Assembly: GCA_009746045.1 (NCBI GenBank)
Contig: RPFO01000253.1
Location: 3,339,975-3,390,584, forward strand
Origin: Mesostigma viride
Taxonomy: Eukaryota; Streptophyta; Mesostigmatophyceae; Mesostigmatales; Mesostigmataceae
DNA: 50,610 bases
Direction of reading: 5' to 3'
Under the pieces are notes generated by a model that did not search any database, was not told the origin of the DNA, and worked only from the letters and a program-made list of their open reading frames with translations. Made by a program: the position numbers and the translations under genes. Shown one piece after another: positions 1-8,988 of this stretch; the stretch's first letter is position 1, and the number at the start of each line of letters is the position of its first letter.

Positions 1-59
1 ACACCGGTGGTCGTCTCATCGATATACCGGCATCCGTCACCGTGCCCTCCCGCCACCAT

Positions 60-3000
60 CTACCGTTTGGGGGGCCGTCCACGCAGCCTCTTGACTGCCG
101 CCGCAGGCTCCTCCACCACCGCACTGGCCTTGGCGCTGCTCGCGACCGCAACCGGGCCCCGCCCGCGCTTCTTTCCCGCCATGACGACAGGGAGGTTCGC
201 TGCACCGGCCACCGCATCATCAGCGCTGACATCAGCCACTGCCACGCCACGGTCCTGAGCTGCTGCTGTCTTCCCTTTCCCCGCAACGGACAGGGCTACG
301 TTCGTGACGCTGGCATCTGCCGCAGGCTCCTCGACCACCGCACTGGCATTGGCGCTGCTCGCGACCGCAACCGGGCCCCGCCCGCGCTTCCTTCCCGCCA
401 TGCTGGCAGGGAGGTTCGCTGCACCGGCCACCGCATCATCAGCGCTGACATCAGCCGCTGCCACGCCACGGTCCTGAGCTGCCGCTGTCTTCCCTTTCCC
501 CGCAACGGACAGGGCTACGTTCGTGACGCTGGCATCCGTGCTAGTGCTACCTGGCACGCCGTCACGCACCGATGATGCAGCACTAGTGCCATCTACGGAA
601 GTACTAGCGGCGGCGGCAGCAGCAGCAACCGCCGGCACGGAGGATTTTGTGTCCACACATCCACCAGTAGAAGGCTTCGCGGGCACAACAACAGGAGCAG
701 GAGCAACCATGCCCACAGAAACCACGACAGACATGCCCGCACCCTGGCCGTCCCCCGCACCCTGGTCTTTGCCAACAAACTCGCTAATGCTGGCATCCGC
801 ACCCGCCCTCTCACCTGCGCCCAGCCTACCCCATGATCGGGGGCCACGTGGTGGCTTGCCTCCACGCGGCATGGCCCTGCCTCCACGGGCCATGATGCTG
901 CCACCGCGGGGGGCGGGGCCGCGCCGGCCTCCGCAGGGGGGAGGGATGTCCCTGGACACACCCGCATTGTTGCCACATGCCGGCGTGCTGACCACCGTGC
1001 CTGCTCCCTGCGCGCCCTCCCCAGTGCAGCTGTTGGCCACAGATTGATCGGCCACAGGTTGATCGGCTGAGGGTCGATTGGCCACGGACTCCACACCCAT
1101 GCCTGAGGAATCGTTCACCACAGCTTTGTTGGCCGCAGGACCTGGCGCACCTAACGCGGTTCCTGAGTCAAGCGGGCCATGCCTGCCCTGCACTGGTTCA
1201 TGTGCTGTCGCCGACACCGCGCCTGCCGCGTCCCCTTGCGGCGAGCCACCACCATCCGCAGAGGCAGCGTCGATGGCATCACGGGCGGTCAACCCTCCTG
1301 TCGACGTACCCACGTGCCGCCCCGGCCGTCCCCCTGTGGCAGCAACGGCAGCTTTACTAGGATCAGCAGCCCTCGCGGCGGGTCCCCGGGCCGGCGCGCT
1401 GGCTGCATCGATGGCGACAGCATCGGCACATACCGTGGGTCCAGATGCATCGCGTGTGAACTCCCTTCTCTCCCACTCGGCAAGCACCGCCTCGTCGGGA
1501 AGCGGCGGGAATTCTGGCGACGCCAACAGCCCCGCGGGCGACCCCCCCCCACGATCCATCTCACATCCATCCTCATCCTCATCCACCCAGTCCCGGGTGG
1601 ACCCCCCCATCTGGCGTTGCAGCGTTCCCCGAAACAACTCTCCTCCCTCCTCCCCTCCCTCCTCCTCCGCCCCTTTCCCTCCCCCATTGCCCCGCAGCAG
1701 TGACGTGATCAGGCGCGGCCGCCACCCTGCCCACACCCTGCGCGGGTGTACGTCGCTGCCCCCTCCTCCTCTGGTCTCCTCGTCACTCTCATTCCCCACA
1801 TCCATAGGTGCACCCGACAAGACCATAGCCATCCCCTGCCGTCCCTCTGCACTGGACACACCGGCACTGCCGTCGCCACCGCCGCCGTCACCACCCCCAT
1901 GGGCAGCCGCGGGATGTATCAACGCCAACGACAGTTGCGACTTGTCCGCGGGGCGCACCCCTACGATGCTTTCCAAACCACCCGGGCGGCCCCGCTTGGC
2001 CCCCCGCCCTCCCCCCCTGCACTCCCGGCCACCCCTTGCCGCGACCACATGCTCCGGTAATGCGTCGTTTGCCGTTTCAGCATCCGTGCTGGGTGCCCCC
2101 TCTAACGTCGCTAATGCTGCCAACACCACCCGGCCACTGCCACGGGGAGCCCTGCCCCTACCCCGCGCGCTGCCCCTGCTTGGTGCCTGGTCTGCTGATG
2201 CGGTCGCCAACGACGCTGATGTCAGCGTGTCGCCGCCTCTGGCCACCGCGCCGACGTCACTGGCAGCGACCGCCGGGGACACGACTGGGTGTCGCAGGGA
2301 GTCCTCGTCCGCGCTGCCTAGACGGTTGATACTGCTTGCAACCGCACCCACACCTGTGCTTGCACCCGCACCGCTGCCACCCAGTCGCCATAGGGCAGAA
2401 GAACCCGCATTGCTTGCTGCCTTGTTTGCTGCACTTTGAGCTGCCTTGTTTGCTGCGCTGCTTGCTGCCCTGTTTGCTGCCGCCGCCGCCTCCCGTGCCG
2501 TCTCCTTTGCAGTTGCCAGCAGCTTCTGCTGCATCTCTGCCTGCCAAGCCGAGAGGCGGTCCTCCAGCATGAACGACCAGTCGATCTGGAGCTGTTCTAG
2601 CGCCGACGAGGACGGCCCAGAAGAAACAAGAGCGCCCCCGGCGCTGTTGGTGCCATCCCTGCAGGCATTCTCTAGTTCTTGCACACGCAAGGACATGCCA
2701 GCCACGGTCGTCTTGACGGCCTCGAGATCCGCCAGCACACCCGAGAGCTTGGCTTCGGTGGCGCTGACGCGGCGCTCCAGCCCCGCGATGGCCTCGGCGT
2801 CGCCTTTGCTCGACCGCAGAACGCGTAGCTGCGCGTCAAACGAGTCGACCCGCGACTGAATGCGGTCGACAGAGGCACGCGTCACGCGGCTGCTCTCGAG
2901 CGCAATCTTTACCTGGGACCGGAGAGACTCGTCCGCCTGGCTAGCAGAGCCGCCGCTACCTGAGGATACCGCTTGTTCCAGCGCATCGAGTCGCCGCCGA

Positions 3001-3284
3001 ACAGCCGGCAGTTCTACCTGCAACTGGGCGGCGAGCTCGTGCGACTGCCGCTTCGCGGCATTGCGCTCCTTTTCCAACGTTTTCTGACGGGTGGTCAGCT
3101 TATCCGTCGTCTCGATTATTCCTCGCAAAAGTGACACGTTATTGCGCATCCGCCGGCAATCTTCTTCGCTTTTCTGCAGGCGCTCCGCGACCTCCTGGCA
3201 GCACTCGTTCCCGGTGGAGAAAGAAGGGACTGAATCACCCACCCCAAAATTGGGGTCTTCTCGTATGGCCAAAACTTCCGCCAT
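60..3284 (-). CDS. Large coiled-coil / low-complexity protein with AT-hook-like basic motifs
   Basis: A single open frame of 1074 codons opens with ATG at 3284 and stops with TAG at 60-62. I do not recognise the family. Residues ~25-260 are rich in charged and Leu/Ala heptads (RLQKSEEDCRRMRNNV, RRLDALEQAV, VKTTVAGMSLRVQELE), so a long N-terminal coiled coil is likely. An Ala/Asn-rich stretch with repeated AANKAA motifs follows, then several hundred residues of Gly/Ala/Ser/Pro-rich, probably disordered sequence with RG-rich patches (SRGSARGRGRAPRGSGR). The C-terminus carries a 73-residue tandem duplication, each copy containing KRGRGP, and ends in KRLRGRPPKR, which resembles an AT-hook. Coiled coil plus AT-hook suggests a nuclear DNA-associated protein, but this is inference. 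Long open frames on the other strand (for example 1078-2439) follow from GC-rich composition. Undetected introns in the disordered part are possible. Confidence 0.6.
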   Translation of the reverse strand: MAEVLAIREDPNFGVGDSVPSFSTGNECCQEVAERLQKSEEDCRRMRNNVSLLRGIIETTDKLTTRQKTLEKERNAAKRQSHELAAQLQVELPAVRRRLDALEQAVSSGSGGSASQADESLRSQVKIALESSRVTRASVDRIQSRVDSFDAQLRVLRSSKGDAEAIAGLERRVSATEAKLSGVLADLEAVKTTVAGMSLRVQELENACRDGTNSAGGALVSSGPSSSALEQLQIDWSFMLEDRLSAWQAEMQQKLLATAKETAREAAAAANRAASSAANKAAQSAANKAASNAGSSALWRLGGSGAGASTGVGAVASSINRLGSADEDSLRHPVVSPAVAASDVGAVARGGDTLTSASLATASADQAPSRGSARGRGRAPRGSGRVVLAALATLEGAPSTDAETANDALPEHVVAARGGRECRGGGRGAKRGRPGGLESIVGVRPADKSQLSLALIHPAAAHGGGDGGGGDGSAGVSSAEGRQGMAMVLSGAPMDVGNESDEETRGGGGSDVHPRRVWAGWRPRLITSLLRGNGGGKGAEEEGGEEGGELFRGTLQRQMGGSTRDWVDEDEDGCEMDRGGGSPAGLLASPEFPPLPDEAVLAEWERREFTRDASGPTVCADAVAIDAASAPARGPAARAADPSKAAVAATGGRPGRHVGTSTGGLTARDAIDAASADGGGSPQGDAAGAVSATAHEPVQGRHGPLDSGTALGAPGPAANKAVVNDSSGMGVESVANRPSADQPVADQSVANSCTGEGAQGAGTVVSTPACGNNAGVSRDIPPPCGGRRGPAPRGGSIMARGGRAMPRGGKPPRGPRSWGRLGAGERAGADASISEFVGKDQGAGDGQGAGMSVVVSVGMVAPAPVVVPAKPSTGGCVDTKSSVPAVAAAAAAASTSVDGTSAASSVRDGVPGSTSTDASVTNVALSVAGKGKTAAAQDRGVAAADVSADDAVAGAANLPASMAGRKRGRGPVAVASSANASAVVEEPAADASVTNVALSVAGKGKTAAAQDRGVAVADVSADDAVAGAANLPVVMAGKKRGRGPVAVASSAKASAVVEEPAAAVKRLRGRPPKR
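99..536 (-). repeat. 219-bp in-frame tandem duplication (two copies)
   Basis: Two adjacent 219-bp units (about 99-317 and 318-536) encode two nearly identical 73-residue blocks, each starting DASVTNVALSVAGKGKTAAA and ending AVVEEPAA with a KRGRGP motif between. The copies differ at only a few codons, so the duplication looks recent. It keeps the reading frame of the host gene. Confidence 0.9.
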
Positions 3285-5868
3285 GCCCTTAGAAAGAGGC
3301 TCGTGCCTGCTTTGTGGCTGTGCAAGAGGGCACGCTTGTCCCTCCCAGTTCGGATGTTGCCACCCAGCACAAGCAGATGTCGTTACGCATGACCACTCAG
3401 GTTCCCGATTAAGAGTTAGAACGTGCGAAAACCATTAGTAACCTGTGCAGACCTTGTCAGCATGCAAATAAAATCCATAGAGCTGCGCCATTCTGGGCAC
3501 GCTCTTCTGCCTCGCGTCTTCCGCATTGTCTCCACTTTCTGCGTGTTTTTCTCCATTTCTGCGTGTCACGTTTCGCGTGCACAATACTGCCGCAGTTGGT
3601 ATGCTGTCAGCCCCCGGGTTGCGGACCAACTTAGTCCCTGCCAAATTCCCACGCAGCTGCTGACTTGGCGCGGCGTCACCTTCCTTTTTGCTTACTAGTT
3701 TTCGATACTGCCTGCTGCACGTAGTACAACGCATCTACGGTACAACCTTCTTTCTCACCCGATTTCGCCCAACACGTGGTCAGAGGCTACAGCTGACAAG
3801 TGCGCACATTGAAGCAAGGCCTGAGCCTTGTGAGCTCACCAAGGAACAGAGCTAGGAGGGGTGGCATCCAGCCAAGGGTCCGCGGTCACAAAAACCACCA
3901 CCGCCGGACAAAAAAAAAAGGCCGGGCCCGCGGTCCAACCATGACGCGTGGACCGCAACCGGCACCCAACGCTGCTGGTACCACGGTAGCGTCCAGGACC
4001 ATGGTACCCGCGGGCCGCCGCCGGCAAGCCCGAGAGCCGGTACCATGCTTACCCCCTCGGACTCCTATTTGCGGTAACTATCCCTACTACCCACTAAACT
4101 GAACATTCTACTACTATTCTTATCTCTCCGTACTCCATTATTCTGCCACGTGGCAACAGCCCTCAAAACAAACCCACATGATGCACACTCCTGACGCACA
4201 CATGATGCACATGATGACGTGGCATGCGCCTGATGGTTCAAGTAGGTTCAAGTGACTTCGCACGTGGCGGCCAGTAAAAGCCACGTGGCAGGCACAGGTA
4301 CAGTACCTACACCATTATCCACGTGGCATACTTCTACTGGTCCATAGGCTACCACGGTCCTGAGCCAACCCGGCGTGACGTACAGCCCTAGTCTAACATA
4401 TTACACGTGGCAGATTTCTACTGGCAAGTAGTAAACCACGGCTCTGATCACCCAGGGCCCACGAACCGCCACCGGCAAGTTTTTGACCCTCAAACCCCGC
4501 GGTTAACCATGGGCCCCGCGAAAATCCACCACCGTCAGCCCCTGGGACAACCCTCTCTGGTACCGCGGTTCCAGGAAATTTTCCCCGGGCATGCCACCCC
4601 TCCTAACAGAGCTACAGGATCGGCACGCGCCTTGGATGTTTCCGTGTTGGCAAGTATGTTTCCGTCATAATTTGGCAGCACATTTTGCCCTCCTGCGGCC
4701 CGCACCTAAATTTTTGCGCTGCATTTGTGGGCATGGAACCCACCCATGCTGTTTCCAAGCTTTGCCCAATCGTTATTAATGACGTACCTTTTGTTCGGAT
4801 GCGATTGTACCTGCAATGCGTCCCATTCACATCCAGCACAGGCAGCCAAGCCCCGCCTCTATGCCGCGTGTTCTCAGATCAACCTTCCTGAGCTGTACTA
4901 GGCCCAGGGTTGCTACGCGCCCGATGATCGTCTCGTCTCTACCTCGCTTGTAATGGATAACTACGCCTGTCGGTACAAGCGCGTTCCTTACACCTCCGTG
5001 TCGGGAAATTTAGGAAGTGTGGCAGACGCTGTCCCTGGGGCATCAACGCTGCTCTTCCTTAATGCCATTCAGTTTTTGTCTTTGATAATCTCTTGTCCTT
5101 GCAAAGGTGTAATTTTAGGCCGTTCTTTCTTCATCTCTCCGACGTTACAAGCGCTTTTTGGAGATGATCCCCGGCCGAAGTCTTGGCGGCTATGAACGCC
5201 TTCGATCTTCAGAGGCGCTTTCGAAACAGAAGTTCTGCGGCGCCATGTTTTTGCTGATCACGGGGATAGCAAGCGCTGCTGCCGTGGACACTACGACAAG
5301 TTAGTATGCGCGCATTCTTCTGCATGCACACAGGCGTTAAGGATGAGGCACGTTTCCCGGACAGTGATCGAATGGTTTACGACACGTGTCGTCCCGCAGG
5401 CAACAGCTTGTTCGCCTTCACCTAACGCATTCGCAGTAGAGTATATGATATTATTGCCGGCGTGCAGATTCAATGTCGATTTATTTGTTTTCCCCCTTCT
5501 CCTCAGCTCATTGTATTGAAGGGTGTTGACAGCGCCAAGTCTCATTCGTCCGTCACATTTCGGCCCTGACCTTGTTTTCAGGGAAGTACTTTTCTCTCAC
5601 ATCCGGCCCTTGACTGCTGCAGTGTCAGAGCGTAATTGATTAGGTGGCTATAGTGTGCTGTCTGTGTCAAACCGTAATTGATTAGGGCACTGTATTTGCC
5701 ATCTGTGTGCTTTCAAGAGGATAAATGGACATGTGCCTGGGTGTGTGCGTGCATGTGCATCCATGTTGGTGCAATGCCAGTGTGTGTTTTTGCGCGTTCC
5801 TGTGTGGCTGCCTACGTATGCGTGTCCCGTGCGGGCCCTGTCCCCCAGTAGCACAGCATGGCAACTGA
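3285..5868. other. Intergenic region between divergent genes
   Basis: No convincing gene is visible. The short open frames show no family resemblance. The stretch lies between the minus-strand gene starting at 3284 and the plus-strand phospholipase gene, so promoters of both probably fall here. At 3960-4040 and 4560-4575 there are repeated GGTACC-centred palindromic segments (GCTGGTACCACGG, CCATGGTACCCGCGG). The G-box cluster is listed separately. Confidence 0.5.
4145..4412. promoter_or_regulatory. Cluster of six ACGTGGC (G-box/ABRE-like) motifs
   Basis: ACGTGGC cores occur at about 4145-4154 (GCCACGTGGC), 4215-4224 (TGACGTGGCA), 4261-4268, 4281-4290 (CCACGTGGCA), 4319-4328 (CCACGTGGCA) and 4403-4412 (ACACGTGGCA), six in under 270 bp. 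CACGTG G-boxes are bound by bZIP and bHLH factors in green plants. Their function here is inferred from clustering between two divergent genes. They could instead be internal repeats of an unrecognised element. Confidence 0.45.
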
Positions 5869-5968
5869 ATGTGTGTGAGTGCATACATATATGAGTGCAT
5901 ACTTGCATCTTATTTCTCTGCATCTCTTGTGTGTTTGTGTGTTGCTTTTGCACACCTCCAACCCATCA

Positions 5969-6186
5969 CCTTCACCCACCCACCCACCCACCCGGCACCC
6001 ATCCACCCACGCACCCACCCATCCACCCACGCACCCACCCACCCACCCACCCACCCACCCACCCACCCACCCACCCACCCACCCACCCACCCACCCACCC
6101 ACCCACCCACCCACCCACCCACCCACCCACCCACCCACCCACCCACCCACCCACCCACCCACCCACCCACCCACCCACCCACCCAC
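5969..6186. repeat. (CCCA)n microsatellite ending at a splice acceptor
   Basis: About 215 bp of CCCA repeats, interrupted near the start by CACG and CATC variants and pure from about 6030. It stops only a few bases before CTAACCAG, the inferred 3' splice site of the phospholipase exon, so it supplies the C-rich tract upstream of the acceptor. Translations of it (THPP or GGWV repeats) are artefacts. Confidence 0.95.
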
Positions 6187-6193
6187 TAACCAG

Positions 6194-7395
6194 GCGCGTG
6201 GCACGGCGACACCTGGCAGATTCGCCTCAACCAGATCACCGCGTCCGGCTCCCACAACTCCTACCACGTCGCCTCCCCCGACATCTACGCCCTCCTCGAC
6301 ACATTTGACGATCGCGTGTGGGAGTGGGACTACACGCACCTGCCCCTGCCCATCCAGCTCACCCAGGGTGCGCGCGTGTTCGAGCTAGACCTACTCTACG
6401 ACCCACCGCCAGGTGGCCGCTACCGCTCGTCCGGACTCATGCGGCTGCTGGGCCGGGACGCCGAGCTACCTGACCCAGACCTGGCCCTCCCTGGGTACAA
6501 GGTAGCCCACGTGCCGGATGTCGACTACAAGACCACGTGCAGCACGCTCGCCGGTTGCCTGGGCGCCATGCGTTCCTGGTCCCTGGACCACCCTGAGCAC
6601 GTTCCCATTTTTGTGTACCTTGAGTACAAGTACCGCCCCACGCTGGATTTCTTCGGTGACTTCGCCAGCTTCCTGATCGACCTCCTCCTGCCCGACGACA
6701 CGATCTCTGACCCGCTCCCGGTGTCCACTGAGGCGTTGGCAGCACTAGAGACCGAGATACTCACGGTCTTCCCCAGGGAGGCCATCATCGTCCCTGACGA
6801 TGTCCGCAGCAACGGCCACGCGACTCTCGAGGAGGCGGTCCTCTCCGGTGCTGGATGGCCATTGCTGCAAGATGCCCGGGGCAAAGTCATCTTTATCCTG
6901 GGCCCCTCCGCCGTGGCGGATGTCTACCGGGGCATGACCGCGCGGTCGCCTAGCCTGGCAGGCCCGTACGGGCCGTATTACAACAACCCGGAGGAGGCGG
7001 CCAGCCTCTATGCGCGCGTCTGCTTCACCGCGTCAAGCCCGGGTTCCCCCGATGCAGCCTTTGTGGTGGCGCCAGAATCAGATGACGTGGCGGCGAACGC
7101 TGTACGTGCGAGGGAGCTGGTGACCCAGGGGTACATGCTTCGGATGCGGCTGGACCAGGGGGTGAAGCCGAATCCGGATGCCAGAAGCGCATATTTCGCG
7201 TCTGGGGCCCAGCTGCTGGCGTCGGATTTCCTCCCTGCCACCCCGCAGAGCGACGACCGGGACGGGTACGTGGCGACCAAGCTCCCGGGCGCGCCGTGCA
7301 GGGGCGCCCAGCGCAACCCGGTGCTGTTTAACGAGACGGTCACGTTGGAGAGGATTGTGCTGGAGCCGTACCGGAACATACAGTGCACGGGATAG
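6194..7395 (+). CDS. Ca2+-dependent phosphoinositide-specific phospholipase C-like protein, last exon (5' exon not found)
   Basis: Translation from the inferred acceptor (CTAACCAG, exon from 6194) gives WHGDTWQIRLNQITASGSHNSYH, continuing to a TAG at 7393-7395, about 400 codons. The pattern fits the secreted bacterial/eukaryotic Ca2+-dependent phosphoinositide PLC family (Pfam PI-PLC-C1). GSHNSYH holds the first catalytic-type His. FELDLLYDP supplies acidic residues of the metal site. YKVAHVPDVDYKTTCSTLAGCL followed by WSLDHPEHVPIFVYLEYK is the family core, and VFPREAIIVPDDVR with GWPLLQDARGKVIFIL is the second half. An in-frame TAA at 6187-6189 precedes the exon, so an intron must separate it from a start codon. 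The family usually has an N-terminal signal peptide. A possible but unproven candidate is the hydrophobic ATG-initiated frame at 5869 (MCVSAYIYECILASYFSASL). Substrate specificity cannot be read from sequence. Confidence 0.85.
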
Positions 7396-7972
7396 CCGGT
7401 AGAGTGTACGGCACAGGGTGTTTACTGAGAATGGCGACGATGGATATAATGCTGGAGGTGCACCGGAACGTGCAGACCACAGGATGGAGCCCAAGGCGGA
7501 AGCATAAGCGGGGCACAAGGCATGTTTGTGTGGCGCGGTCACGGGTGTGCATGGGTCAGGAACAACTGGAGCGCCTCGGGTGTTTGCATGGCCGGGTCTT
7601 AGCAACTGGCAGCTCAAGGAGACAAGGTGCGACAGCAAGACTTCCTATGCCGGGCAGGCAGCAGGGATGCTGGGTACTGGCGTCCGACTCTATGGATCAT
7701 GCCCGCATGGCCATACGGGCCCATACCGGACTAGTGGGAAGCTCAACTCGAGATTGAAGAGGTCCAGTGCGTCTGACAACCCGGCGTGACTTCTTTGGTC
7801 AAGATGCCATTGCTTTCTAAAATGCATCGATCGTTTCTGTATTGCATCGTTTCTATAATGCATTTTAAGCCTTGAATTATCAAAGAGACAACCAGCGCAG
7901 GCCAGAAGTCGTACCAGATTATGCATGACTTTGCCCTGGCCTTTCAAATGGTGCATGACATGAGTACTGTGA

Positions 7973-8050
7973 CATCAAGGAGACAACCAGCACAGGCCAT
8001 GAAATCGGGAGAATCCGGACCATGGTATGTAGCTCGAGGGCTCTAATTAC
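7973..8050 (-). repeat. Dispersed retroposon-like repeat, truncated copy
   Basis: ATCAAGGAGACAACCAGCAC, followed by a short CAGGCC...GAATCCGGACCATGGT stretch and a CTCGAG, matches copies at 34580, 35036 and 47104. A still shorter, diverged copy lies just upstream at 7878-7910. In element orientation (minus strand) all copies share the end CTGGTTGTCTCCTTGAT and differ in how far they extend inward, which is the pattern of 5' truncation. Confidence 0.65.
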
Positions 8051-8121
8051 TTTCCCGTGTTTTCGCTCGCATGTGTACATGCCGCATGTGGTGTGATATT
8101 TTGCATTATTTTATTACCAAG

Positions 8122-8140
8122 CACGTGACTGCGTCACGTG
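8122..8140. repeat. Perfect copy of dispersed palindrome CACGTGACTGCGTCACGTG
   Basis: A 19-mer of two inverted CACGTGAC arms around a 3-base centre. The exact reverse complement recurs at 46167-46185, with near copies at 35914-35933, 36358-36376 and 41564-41581. It contains two G-box cores. It may be a protein-binding site or part of a repeat family. Confidence 0.7.
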
Positions 8141-8728
8141 GGTGCCATGCAATACAGAGTAAAGGAACCTCCAACCCCTAAACACAACGAGGAGGGAGGG
8201 CGCTCTACCTTCTCTCACTGCCACAAGTGGCCATATGCAGGCCACAGAGCGCTCTCTCGATCTGCAGCATGGTGCTGGGGCGCAGCGCACTGTGGGTGCA
8301 ATTTACAACTGCATGCATGCAATACCATAGGTAGGCTGACGATACGATACTTTGCATATGGATCGCCTACTAGCTGTTACATTCGACTCAAACCAGATGC
8401 CAGCTCTACTTACTTATTTTTCCACTGACGTCATGTATCATCATGTCCCACCCAATTAATCCTATTGATCCCCTCAGCTGCAGGACGCGTACGTACATAA
8501 GCGTGCATGCGTGTGCATGTGCATGTGCAAAGTGCGAATGCAAGGTGCGGGTATACACGATGCACGCATAAGGCGCACGATTATAACTGCTCGGCAAGCT
8601 AGGTTACAAGTTGCTACACAACGGCATGGCTATACATAAGTTGTCTCATTGATACATAAGTAGTTGTCTAACGTAAGTAATAAATATGTTAATTCAGTTG
8701 ATGATACATGTGTGTATCACAAATAAAT

Positions 8729-8767
8729 ATATTCAAGGACTGGTTGTCTCCTTGATATTCAAGGACT
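8729..8767. mobile_element. Minimal retroposon-end insertion flanked by 13-bp direct repeats
   Basis: ATATTCAAGGACT (8729-8741) and ATATTCAAGGACT (8755-8767) are identical and flank GGTTGTCTCCTTG (8742-8754). That core is the shared terminal sequence of the dispersed repeat family seen at 34580, 35036 and 47104. Flanking direct repeats of this length are typical of target-primed reverse transcription, so this reads as an almost completely 5'-truncated insertion. Confidence 0.65.
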
Positions 8768-8988
8768 TCACGTCGTACACGATGTACGAAACTGAGGTTG
8801 GGCCCTAGAGGGCTATGCCGGACTGGATTCAAGCGCGCTGTCAACCATGGTAATGTGACAGCCTGGTCTCTACTAGAATGCAAAAAAAATCAGTCTGCAA
8901 TTATGAACCCTGTTTGGGCGCAGTTCATGAACCCTGGTTACGCCAGGAAAGTCCTAGCGTTGTGAATGTTGTGTCCGCCGGACATGGT

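Larger units (their letters stand above)
7396..8988. other. Gene-free region with retroposon-end fragments
   Basis: No supported gene. It contains fragments of the dispersed repeat ending CTGGTTGTCTCCTTGATA: reverse-oriented pieces at about 7878-7910 and 7973-8050 and a minimal copy at 8742-8754. The perfect palindromic motif at 8122-8140 is also here. Confidence 0.6.

Noticed and set aside
1078-2439. 453-codon frame on the plus strand
   Set aside because: It is the complement of the disordered part of the 60-3284 minus gene. It is Pro/Ser/Ala-rich with no domain, as expected for a shadow in GC-rich DNA.
5812-6388. Frames encoding THPP or GGWV repeats
   Set aside because: They are translations of the (CCCA)n microsatellite in three frames on both strands and not proteins.
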